64,000 bases of DNA from Pelagomonas calceolata (lineage: Eukaryota > Sar > Pelagophyceae > Pelagomonadales > Pelagomonadaceae). The DNA lies in contig CAKKNE010000003.1 of NCBI GenBank assembly GCA_918797485.1, positions 434,001 through 498,000 on the forward strand, written 5' to 3'. Both the position numbers and the translations under genes were made by a program. The notes beneath the pieces were generated by a model, which had not been told where the DNA came from, did no database searches, and was given only the letters and a program-made list of their open reading frames with translations. Below are positions 48,573 to 57,700 of this stretch, in pieces (position 1 is the stretch's first letter; each line of letters begins with the position of its first letter).

Positions 48573-49682
48573 TCACGCGGCGGCGTCGTCGATGCTCAGC
48601 ACCGCGGCGCCAATGGACGTCGCGCGGTCGCGTTCGAGGACCTTCACGAGCCGCTCGAATTCGGCCCGGTACCGCCGCAGGAGGATCACTCCATTCAAAG
48701 CGGACATCCGCGCTTGCACGAGTACGTCACCAGTAAATCCGACCGTGTCCTGAAGGAAGCTGATTAGGGCGGACTCGTCGTCCTTGCCGCCTTCGGCCGA
48801 GCCGTACGAGACGGCTTCCGCGGCGATGCCGCCCATAACTACAATACAGTAGCGGTCGATCACGGACCGCGTGATGCGGCCGCGGCGCGCGGCGGCGTTG
48901 AGCTCCGGGTCGAAGAACGCCGTACCGGCCGCACCGTTCAATGACGCGGCGCCGGAGCCTTCCCCGGCGAGCGCCTCTCTCGCAGAGAGGACGCAGCCCT
49001 GCACCGGAAGGCCGCAGAGATATGCCAATAGCAAGTGGCCCGCTTCGTGGCGGACAATTCGCTCGGAGTACGTATTGTCTGCCGCAGATGCCAGCGTCTC
49101 CGCGAGTGCGCCTTTGAGGGCAAAGGTATCGACGGCGGCGAGTCCCGCGGTGGCGAGAAACAACGGCTGCGGCGAGTCGAGGCCGAGCGCCTTCGCCGCG
49201 GCAATCTCGGCTCCGCAGACGATGACACCAAGGATCGCGAACATCCGTCCCGCGCCGTCCTTTGGTCTGAACGCGGCGAGCGTGAGGTCACCGGCCTCCC
49301 GCGCGATCTCTTCCTCGGACGCGCCTTGCGACAGCGGAAAGGGCTCGTCGATCGCTATCCCGAAGGACGGCGCCAGTCCACGCCGCCGCAGCGCCTGGTA
49401 CGCACGAACGAGCCTCGCTTCCTCGAACGCTGCCGCGAACTGTTCGCCGTCGCTGCTGTCGGGAGTCACCGCTGCGGCTTTGTCGAGTGCTGCTATTGCC
49501 AGCGCGCGGTCGCATGGTACGTCGTCTTCGAGCACGTCCACGACGGCGTCGACGTCGTTGCCAGCGATTGCTCTCTCGAGTGGTGTGAGAGCAAGGCGGC
49601 TTAGCGGTCTCTGTGGGCGGCGCGGCTGCAAGTAAGCGCCGGCAGAGTGATAGACGGTGAAAATGAGCAGCGATGCGCGCAT
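48573..49682 (-). CDS. FtsH-like (M41-type) metalloprotease without an AAA domain, plastid
   Basis: 369 residues. The leader MRASLLIFTVYHSAGAYLQPRR suggests import to the secondary plastid (signal peptide plus AYLQP). A hydrophobic membrane segment (MFAILGVIVCGAEIAAAKALG and ATAGLAAVDTFALKGAL) precedes the protease part with a zinc-binding HEAGH in ERIVRHEAGHLLLAYLCGLP. Downstream, DRYCIVVMGGIAAEAVSYGSAEGGKDD has the MGG-x-AAE motif that supplies the third ligand in M41 peptidases. The AAA+ ATPase domain of FtsH is absent. This matches the plant group of ATPase-less FtsH-like plastid proteins (stress-regulated or VIR3-like). Proteolysis is likely but needs a partner for unfolding. It is divergent from the Myb gene. 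Confidence 0.78.
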   Translation of the reverse strand: MRASLLIFTVYHSAGAYLQPRRPQRPLSRLALTPLERAIAGNDVDAVVDVLEDDVPCDRALAIAALDKAAAVTPDSSDGEQFAAAFEEARLVRAYQALRRRGLAPSFGIAIDEPFPLSQGASEEEIAREAGDLTLAAFRPKDGAGRMFAILGVIVCGAEIAAAKALGLDSPQPLFLATAGLAAVDTFALKGALAETLASAADNTYSERIVRHEAGHLLLAYLCGLPVQGCVLSAREALAGEGSGAASLNGAAGTAFFDPELNAAARRGRITRSVIDRYCIVVMGGIAAEAVSYGSAEGGKDDESALISFLQDTVGFTGDVLVQARMSALNGVILLRRYRAEFERLVKVLERDRATSIGAAVLSIDDAAA

Positions 49683-49757
49683 CTCTGCAGTCGTAATCGA
49701 TTTATGCGGCGCGTGGCGTGCGGCGCGTTCAGCCTCCAGTGCCGTGGTTTGCTTGAG

Positions 49758-49857
49758 GTTGATGCGCGAGACACCAGCTGTGTCCGGGGCTCCGATACCT
49801 CTCTAGGAGACGCCTCCCAGCCTTGCGCGGTGATTGTGCGGGTTCGCCGGGTCGTCT
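49758..49857 (+). promoter_or_regulatory. Conserved block of about 100 bp, copy A, in a divergent promoter
   Basis: Reverse-complement match, about 90 percent, to 54463-54568. It includes ACACCAGCTGTGT, GGGCTCCGATACCTCTCT and TGATTGTGCGGG segments. It sits between the FtsH-like gene and the Myb gene, where the usual palindromic motif is missing. Confidence 0.55.
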
Positions 49858-49952
49858 CCCGCATCGAGAGCGTCGTGAGCTAAAGCCCTGCCGCGGCGCG
49901 AGTTCGGCATTCGCAGCGCGGGTTCATTGGGCTGCCCCCAGGAGCATCACTC

Positions 49953-52668
49953 ATGGATCGGCGGGGAGGAGCCTCGCCGCAGACGCCCGTCAAGCGGCGT
50001 TCGAGACTCGACGAGGTGACCTTCGGCGCCGACGGCCGCGCACGCGACACGCACGCTCAGCATGCGCGCAAGCGTCGCCAGATAGCTGTCTCCGACGACG
50101 ACGAGTCCGAGGACGACGCGTCGTCGTCATTCCTGTCCGCGGCCGGGGCGGGTTCCAAGCCGACGCGGCCGCGGCGCGCGGCCTCGAAGCGCGCCGTCGT
50201 CGAGAGCAGCAACGACGACGACGACGACGACGACGCGTCCTCATCGGACGAGGAGTCGGAGTCGTCGGAGTCCGAGTCCGAGTCGGAGGAGGACGTCGAA
50301 GCGGCGCCCAAGAAGATGTCTGAGGATGACGAGCCCACGGTGAAGAAGAACAAGAACACGGGCCGGTGGACCGAGGACGAGCACGCGCGCTTTTTGAGAG
50401 GTCTGGAATTGTTCGGCAAGAATTTGAGCAAGGTCGCCGACTTCGTGCAATCTAGAACGTATTCACAAGTGCACACGCACAACCAGAAGTACCTGAAGAA
50501 GCTTGCGAAAGGGTCATCGACGCGGCGGAAGCCCCGGTACTGGACGGCCGACGAGACGCAGGCCCTCAAGGACGGCTACAAGCTCCACGGCGAAAAGTGG
50601 GCCAAGATCCTGCGCGAGTCCTCCGTCTTGAAGAAGGGCGGCCGCACGCCCGAGGACGTCCGGGCCAAGTGGGTCAACCTCGAGAAGAAGAAGAAACGCG
50701 AGGCGACTCCAGTCGAGAAGAAGAAGAAGAGTGAGACGCGCGACTGGACGCCGGACATGGCGCGCCGGCAGGCTGTGCAAGCGCGCGTGCTGCGGGGCGG
50801 CCAGCTCAGCAGAGAGGAGGTCGACTCCCTGGGTAATATCGAGGCGATGACGTGGGCTTGTGCGATGGGTAGCTCTGCGAAGGCTGATGCGATAGAGTTA
50901 TGTCGAGGAGGAAAGATGACCGCCGTCTCCCTCCCAGCTGCCGACGCTCTCAAAGACTATTGCAGGTCGTGGTTCGAGACGAACGACGGGCCGTTCGTGC
51001 CGGACGAGGCCTGCTTGGAGGAGTTATGGAGGAGATGGAGGTACGATAGTTATTTGCCTTCGGCTGTGAAGAGAGAGTACGTCAGGATGCTGCGGGCGGC
51101 GCGCGAGGACATCAAGGAGCGCGGCCCGCGGGTTCCTGTCGAGGAAGCCATCAAAGCGGCCCAAGCGCGCGTTACTGGGTACGGCCGACGAGACATCGAG
51201 CTGTTGAGTAGAATCCAGAGCACGGTGCGCCTAAGAGCGTGCACCAGCGAGCTTGCGCTGAGTGTCGGTACCTGTGTGGAAATCAAAGTTCGACAACCTA
51301 ACTCACTGGTTGATTTCCACACAGATGATAGTTCAGCCGGAGACGACGCTAGGGGTCGCAGTAGCCTGCCGCGACGCGTCCCCGGAGGCCGCTGCGGTGA
51401 TGATCGTCGCGCTTGCTGCCGACGAGGACATCAATAGATTTTGGCCGGTTCTATCGCAGTGGGAGGCCTGGGTCAAGTCCGAGGAGATGGGAAGCCGTTG
51501 GCGGCCGACCGTTGAGATGCGCCACGTCGGCGACGCGTCGTGGCGCAGCTTCAATTCTCAGACTGATGCGGCGAGGGCGTTCGGCGTCGACCTGAGCGAG
51601 GTCCAGATCCTCATCCGGAACCGGAGGGCGTCGGAGAGGTCGCGCCGGTTCGAGGCAAGAAAAATAGCAAATGATCGCATCAATCGGAGTGACGAGGGGC
51701 GAGACTTTGCTCTGATTGTCGCGCCGCCGCCCGCGCCGGAACAGATCACGAAGGGCAAAGCACCGTACCGTTACCGTACTATGGATTGCACGAAGGGTGA
51801 CGCGGCGCCGGCCGCCGCACCGTTGCCCGCACCACCACTGCCTATCGAAGCCGCGGCCAGCGCCGCCGCCGCGCCGCCAGCGGCGGCGGCGGCCTCGTTG
51901 TTGATGACGTGCGTCGGAGCGGACGCGAGGTCGGGGTTCGTCTCGGCGCTGGGGAGCTGCGCGGCCCCGGAGGACGCGTCTCCGGCCATCTCCGAGAGCC
52001 TACCCTTCGGCGACCGCACCGGGCTTCCATGGAGCCCGGCGGAGGAGGACGCGCTGCGGGCGCTCGTCGAAGAGAAGAAGAAGGGCGAGACGATGACGTG
52101 GGAGCAGATCGCCGGGCGCCTCGGGACCGGTCGGTCCGAAGGAGCTGTTATTCAACACTGGTCGGTAATGCATTCCAGGACCGGGCCGCGGACCTATCCC
52201 TGCAAGCACAAGTGTGGCCGAGTCTTCAGCCACGCGATCGCCGCCTTCAACCACTCCAAGGCCTGCAAGTACCGCGCCGTCGACTGGCGGGCTCAATTTC
52301 CTATTGATGGCGGCCTGCGGCCACCGCACTGGAGCTGGCCGGGCGCCGACTCATGCATGACGCTCGCGGAGAGGGCGACGCTCGCGGCGGCCGAGGCCCG
52401 CGAGGAGCAGCGGCACAACGAGCCGCTCGTGGCGATACTCGCGCCGGGGCTCCGGCTCCCGTGGGAGGCCGTTCGTATTATTGTGTCTTACTGGGCGCGC
52501 GGCGCGGCGAAGGCCAATGAGGCCGAGGAGGCCGCGGCCGAGCCCGTCGCCGAGCCCGTCGCCGAGTCCATCGCCGAGTCCATCGCCGAGCTCGACCCCG
52601 AGGCGAAGAAACGCGCCCGTCTACTGCGGGCACGCGCATTGATCTTGAAAGGCCGTTTCCAGGCCTAG
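49953..52668 (+). CDS. Multi-Myb/SANT DNA-binding protein with C2HC finger, two exons
   Basis: Predicted 888 residues from exons 49953-51275 and 51325-52668 (phase 0). After a basic N-terminus and a long acidic Ser/Asp/Glu tract come two SANT/Myb repeats: GRWTEDEHARFLRGLELFGK (about 136) with the SHAQKYF-like THNQKYL, and PRYWTADETQALKDGYKLHG (about 194). The second exon has a WRSFNSQTDAARAFGV helix-turn segment, an Ala/Pro linker, a third Myb (LPWSPAEEDALRALVEEKKK, near 676) and a C-x3-C ... H ... C finger-like YPCKHKCGRVF. It is probably a nuclear transcription factor; targets are unknown. The 49-bp intron is an introner. The chosen donor GTGG and acceptor CACAG restore frame. Confidence 0.78.
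51272..51324 (+). mobile_element. Introner, CTGTGYGGAAATCAA family, 53 bp, in the Myb gene
   Basis: Ends CTGTGTGGAAATCAA and TTGATTTCCACACAG are perfect inverted repeats of 15 bp. The interior includes CACTGGTTGATTT next to the acceptor, the reverse orientation to the copies in the EF-hand gene. Flanking 8-mers do not match, so the duplication is lost or absent. Confidence 0.75.
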
Positions 52669-52786
52669 AGTTGCTGCCGTGGCCGCGCCGGCGCCCGAGG
52701 CGATGCCGACGCTCGGGGGGCGCATGTGATAAGCCTGAGTACTATGAAATGATAACTCTCCTGCGGCCGGCGGTGTGTGGGAATAC

Positions 52787-52860
52787 TAGTAGTGTTTTGT
52801 GAACAGGTAGGTATACACAGGGGGATGGGGGAGGTCGTCTACTACGCGCGCCGCGCTCAG
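52787..52860. repeat. Shared 74-bp 3' UTR repeat, copy B
   Basis: Matches 48000-48074 with only a few differences, as a direct repeat 4.8 kb away. On the minus strand it starts at the TGA of the EF-hand gene (52857-52859). Confidence 0.8.
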
Positions 52861-54310
52861 GCGCCGATCTTCGCGGCCGCGGCCTTCTGGATCTGGCCGA
52901 CGTTCACGTTCGAGCGCGTGGTGTAGTTGATGTCGTCGACGGCGACGTCGGCGAGTCTGTCCTGGGCCCACGCCTTGAACCTGTGCGGAAATCAAACGCT
53001 CGGGTGAGTAAGCCTAAGACGCCTCGTGCGAGGACGCCGAGCTCGTCGAGGCGGCCAGGCCGGCCTGACGCACTGGTTGATTTCCGCACCGGGAAGGGCT
53101 CGGGATACGACACCTTGCCGTTGCCGTTTTCGTCGAGCTGCTCCCAGACGCGGACCGCCTGGTCCTTCGACAGACCGGCGCCCAATAAGTAGAAGCGGAC
53201 GTCCTTGCCCGTCAGCTGGCGGTCGCGCGTGCCTGTGTAGGCAAGCTCGTACGCGAAGGCGACTGGTACCGTTCAAATTCGCGCCGGCGCGCGCCGTCCT
53301 GGAGGTCTATTTCTTTGAAGCTGTCGGCGATGAGCTCGATGGATTTGGTATAGGCGTAGTGTTGTAACTTCCTGTGTGGAAATCAACCAGTGTGTCGGGT
53401 GCACCCGATAATTCTTCACTAAATCATTTCTCGGCGATAACGTGGCCGCGCTGGTTCCGTCGAACGGTGATGAACCGGCATCGCCACGCCGTCGAGCAGG
53501 CGTCGCGTCGATGGCGTGAGGTCGACGCAGCGTTTCAGCGCGAACGCGCCGTAAATTTTGATTTCCACACAGGTAACTTCGCTACGGTCCTGCGTCGCGA
53601 TCGCGTCAATTACGTCACGGCGATGGCGTGATGATTCCGACGCGGGTATGGCACATGAGGTTGCTGCCCGAGTGGTCCATGTCGAAGACTGTGCGGAAAT
53701 CAAACGTTCGGGTGAGTAAGTCCAGGCCGGTCTGACGCACTGGTTGATTTCCGCGCTGGTCTCCGACAGGTGGCGTTGGCCTCTCCAGCGGCGACACCGC
53801 GCGTGCCCATGAGGCGGACGTACTCGGCGCGCGAGATCTGGAAGTCGCCTGCGCGTGGTCGCGCAGTGAAGCGGGGGCCCACGGCACGGGAGTCCACGTG
53901 CCGTCGGCGGCCGGACCGCGATGGTCTCGAGCGGTCCGGCCCCGGCGGTTCTCTCAGGAGAGAGGCGGCGCGTGGGATTGGTTGTTGTTGTTGTTGTTGT
54001 TGTTGATCCTACGACGCGGGCGCCCGCCGTCGTCGAGCGAGTCGAAGATCTCGCGGAGCACGGCCGCGCGCTCGTGGCGGATAAGCGGCTTGGCGAGCAC
54101 GACGTCCTTGGCGGGCTTGGCGGAGGTGGAGGCGGCGGAGCCCTGCGCGGCGCGGCGGCGTCCGGTGGCGAGTCGGCGACCAGCGGCCGGCGCGAGATTT
54201 TTTTCGACGAAGAAGCCGTGGGCGGCGGCCGGGCCCGGCCGCCGCGGCCGCGTGGGTACATACGGCGTCCGTGACGCCCGCCCGGCGGACCGCGGACGCG
54301 ATGTCTCACC
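52857..54310 (-). CDS. EF-hand calcium-binding protein with several introners (exons approximate)
   Basis: Homology-like segments in different frames, in order on the minus strand: KDVVLAKPLIRHERAAVLRE with IFDSLDDG (near 54110-54030), DFQISRAEYVRLMGTRG (53848-53768), FDMDHSGSNLM (about 53688-53650), KLQHYAYTKSIELIADSF (from 53371), FYLLGAGLSKDQAVRVW with LDENGNGKVSYPE (to about 53100), and WAQDRLADVAVDDINYTT ending at TGA 52857. Three or four EF-hand loops can be made out, the clearest being D-E-N-G-N-G-K-V-S-Y-P-E. Each gap holds an introner or introner-like sequence. Some joins only keep frame with a non-GT donor or a shifted acceptor, so exon edges and the start codon are uncertain. It is probably a cytosolic calcium sensor. 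The 3' UTR is shared with the gene at 48071. Confidence 0.55.
52981..53090 (-). mobile_element. Introner, CTGTGYGGAAATCAA family, 110 bp
   Basis: Inverted ends TGCGGAAATCAA / TTGATTTCCGCA. The interior contains GGCCAGGCCGGCCTGACGC beside the CACTGG end, shared with the 70-bp copy at 53689. It interrupts the last EF-hand. Confidence 0.75.
53372..53572 (-). mobile_element. Introner, CTGTGYGGAAATCAA family, 201 bp, with perfect 8-bp duplication
   Basis: The ends CTGTGTGGAAATCAA and TTGATTTCCACACAG are flanked by GTAACTTC at 53364-53371 and 53573-53580. The interior holds a GTCGCGTCGATGGCGTGAGG sequence of the other introner family, so one element may be nested in another. Confidence 0.8.
53689..53758 (-). 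mobile_element. Introner, CTGTGYGGAAATCAA family, 70 bp
   Basis: The same interior as the 110-bp copy but about 40 bp shorter. Flanks GTCGAAGA and GTCTCCGA agree at 5 of 8 positions, a possible decayed target duplication. Confidence 0.7.
53980..54005. repeat. GTT trinucleotide microsatellite
   Basis: About eight GTT units. It would encode poly-Asn if translated on the minus strand, but it more likely lies in an intron of the EF-hand gene. Confidence 0.7.
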
Positions 54311-54462
54311 ATTGTGTTAATTTTATGTAATTGACCTAAAAGAAATTGAGGTGGCGTCGCGCGTTCAAGCGACGCGCGCGCGCCGACGGTGTCTGACGGG
54401 CGATTGGCGCGCGTGCGCGTTGTTTGCGGCGCCGCAGTTTACAAGCTCGTAATGTAGTCTAG

Positions 54463-54568
54463 GGACGACCCGGCGCACGAAACCCGCACAATCACCGGCA
54501 AGGCTGGGAGCCTTCTCCGAGAGAGGTATCGGAGCCCGGAACACAGCTGGTGTCCCGCGCGCATCACC
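54463..54568 (-). promoter_or_regulatory. Conserved block of about 100 bp, copy B, in a divergent promoter
   Basis: Inverted copy of 49758-49857: GGGCTCCGATACCTCTCT, CCCAGCCTTGC and GGTGATTGTGCGGG are shared. It lies between the EF-hand gene and the giant IQ/WW gene, which has no palindromic motif. Confidence 0.55.
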
Positions 54569-54754
54569 CTACTAGGCTCATCAGCGCCGCTCGGCAGGGC
54601 TGGGCAGCGCTTGGCAAAAGGGCCGCTGCACGCCCTGCGGGACGGGATGGGCAGCAGCTAAGCAAGCCAGCGACACCACAGCACTCGGGCCAAGCAGCCC
54701 GCGAGGCCAGAACCACCGTATCAAAGAGGCACTCATAACACAAAAACAGCAAGG

Positions 54755-57700
54755 ATGGCGGCCCGCTCCCCCCCACCGAAGGCCTGGGAGCCGACGCGAC
54801 CGTCGACGCCGAAACGACTAGCCAATGACTGGTCGAGCGTCCGCACGCCGCCGTCCGTCGCTTCACTAGCAAGAGCGGAATTGGCCACTGGCTCGGCGAT
54901 GCACTCGATAGCGCTGAGCGGCGGCGCCTCGCGTGCAAGGACACCACCGCGCGGCGTCAAACGCACCCCCGAACACAGCGCCCTGCGCACGCTGCAGTTG
55001 GAACAGGGGTACGACCAGACGCTAAACAGCAAACCGGGCATACCGGCATACAAGCCCGACGAGGCCTTCCACCGGACGCTGACCTATAAGCAGTCGCCCT
55101 ACGGCAAGATGGCTCAACTTGCAGCCAAGAGGGAGCTCGCGAAATTAGCTGCAAGGCCGACGCCCAAGCGCCATGCCAAGCGCAAGGACCTGGACGCGCA
55201 CGGCTTCCCCATGTCCCTCGAGCAACGAGCGTTGGACGCGCGTACGGAGGCGTTAGAAGCGTACGATGCAGCTGCTAGGAGCGCTACTCGAAGGGAAGCA
55301 GCATTAGATGCGATGCTTAACGCGCTGCCTGGTCTGTCCGAGGTTGTCATCGAGTCGACCGATGCTAGTATAGAGGAGCTCAAAAGGCGCCTTGATGAGC
55401 GCGGCGTGGACTACCAGGGGTGCGTCCACAAGGCCGACCTTGTTACGTTGCTACAACGAACGCAGCTCGAGGACTCCCAAAGACTAGCAGAAAAGCAGCA
55501 GCAAGCGCGGCAATTGATAGATGAGCTCCGGGAGCGCACGTTAGAAGCCGTCGAGGCCATCGTCGAGTGGCGCCAGAAAGTCGCCGCGCTAGATGACGTC
55601 CAAAACGTGCAGACCGCGCCGCCGCCCTTTCTGTGGGAGGGGGCGAACTACCTCGTCACGCTAGCTTCCGGGGACGATGTCAAGCAGTTGCTGCAGGCGA
55701 CTCCATCGGAATGTCGAATCAAGGGTCCCGTGTCGCGGAATCCTCTACTTACTGAAGTAGATATTGATACATTGGCATCAACAAAGGATGAGGGCGACCT
55801 GCCCGCCGACGCCGTCGTCAAACGAAGTACAGCGACGTCTGATCGACTGGCGTTTCTGCGAAGGAGGCGCGTCGCGCGAGCGCTCGTTGCCGAAGAGAGG
55901 GCAGAGGCCATCAAACGCGTGCGGGACCACGTCGCGCCCGGGCCTAAACCTCAAACGGAGCTACCGACACGATTGGCACTATCAGCGTCGGAGTTGGAGA
56001 GAGTAAAGCCGCCCGCCTTGGACCCGCCTGAACTGGAACTGCTCGGCTACGACTCCATGCCGCCCCTACCGATCGTGGCGACGTTCACTTGTTTGCATCT
56101 AGTGTTGAATCCCGAAGCGGTCAAGACGCACGGGAGAGGATTACCAGATGCGCAAGTTCTGCAGTCGCGGCCCTTGAGGCACACACTCTTGAAAGCACCT
56201 CGTAAACTAGCGACGCAACTGCAAGCCTTCGACGCGTCGCGACGCTTGCCGAGGGAAGTCCTGCAGCTCCTGTGGCCCGTCCTCACGGCGGAACGATTCA
56301 CGGCAGCGGAAGTCACGGCGCTCTCCGCAGCCGCCGGCGCCGTGTTTGCGTGGCTGAGAGAAGTTGTTGTTGTGCAGGGCACCAAAATAGGGGAAGAAGA
56401 AGTCCAGTCCAAAACCAGGGAGCAGTACGACGACCGGGTCGAGGAGGCGGTCACTGGTTTAGTGGCGGACGTCGAATCTTCGAGTGATGACGATCGTATC
56501 GTAGACGATGGCAAACTACCGCCTCGCCAGACGCGGGCTCAACGAGCCGCCACGGTCCTCCGGACGAGGACGGAAAGGAGATCGATGCCGAACATCGCTG
56601 ACGGCGAGGTCAAGGACACGTCGGAGGTTAGGTCATTAGTCCACAATCTGTGGACCGAGGTGGCTCAGTTGAGAGATGAACTGCGGGGCACGAAGCAGAT
56701 GAAGCCGGTATCAAGTTTCGTGGACCCGACGACGAGACGCGTCAGCATGCACGATCCCCAGTCGAAGACGACGAAGGAGGAGATCTACGCCGGTGACGTC
56801 ATTCTTGGTGGTAAAAGTGTGTCCTTACGACTGCAGAGTGTCTATGTGGACGCGACGAAGCAGGAGTACAAGCTTGGTATAAATGGCACGGAACACTTAC
56901 TCATCATAGTGCAGGAGCCGACGTGCATCGAGCCCTGGCCCGTTCGGGCCTTACCAGCCGTCGATGTTGATAGACTAACGGGCAAGCTCCCGTCGGAATT
57001 AGTTACCTTACCTCTGGACGACCGTAAAAAAACACTGAAGCCCTTACTCGCAGCTCTCATGGTCACGTCCGACAAAAATGTGGGCGTGCCTACGGTAGAC
57101 GTGTTGCATCGCCTCGAGAAAGTCCTGAACAGCGTGCAGTTGGATGTGACCGTCTCGAAGCCCGAACGGGCCCACAACGACGCGACCGTCGCGCCCAAGA
57201 GCTGTAGAAACACACCGACCATCTCCCTGAAAATTACCGCCAAACCAACCCCCTGGGAACGGGAGCAGATCGCGGCCCAGGGCCACGATCCTATTGATGT
57301 TATGCATTTGACGGTTGATGATGCTGAACTACAGTTATTGTTAGTCCACCAAGAAGGGTTGTACGAGCGCGCGCGACAGAAGTGGCGCGCTTTGGATTCC
57401 GTGGCGCAGTGGATCGCCAGTCGTCTGCGTTTCGAGCGGCGGCACCGCGCCGATGCGCACAATCCGGGCGACGCGCCGGACCCGAACCTTGTGAGTCGTT
57501 TGTACCTGGATCGCTCCGTACCGCTACCGCCGCAAGTCGCGCGGGCGCCGTCGTTACCCCAAAAGTGTATTTTCGACGCGGTCCAGCGAGACGATGTTCT
57601 GGTTCTACGGCTGAAGCCTACGGATAATTCCGGCGCGGCCGATCAGCGAGCCTCGGCGTTGGTGGAGCAAGATGTCACTATCGATGAGTTGCGAGCGTTG

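Noticed and set aside
49758-49857. tRNA, 5S rRNA or snRNA gene at the inverted block
   Set aside because: A GGGTTCG sequence recalls a B box, but copy B does not keep it and no cloverleaf, 5S or Sm-site pattern could be formed.
52981-53260. GC-AG splice donors for several introns in the EF-hand gene
   Set aside because: Phase and EF-hand pattern can be met by GC donors, but GT donors with a different acceptor also work, so I do not claim non-canonical splicing.
53419-54312. 297-codon open frame on the minus strand read as one Pro/Arg-rich protein
   Set aside because: It crosses introners and ignores the EF-hand segments that lie in the other frames.
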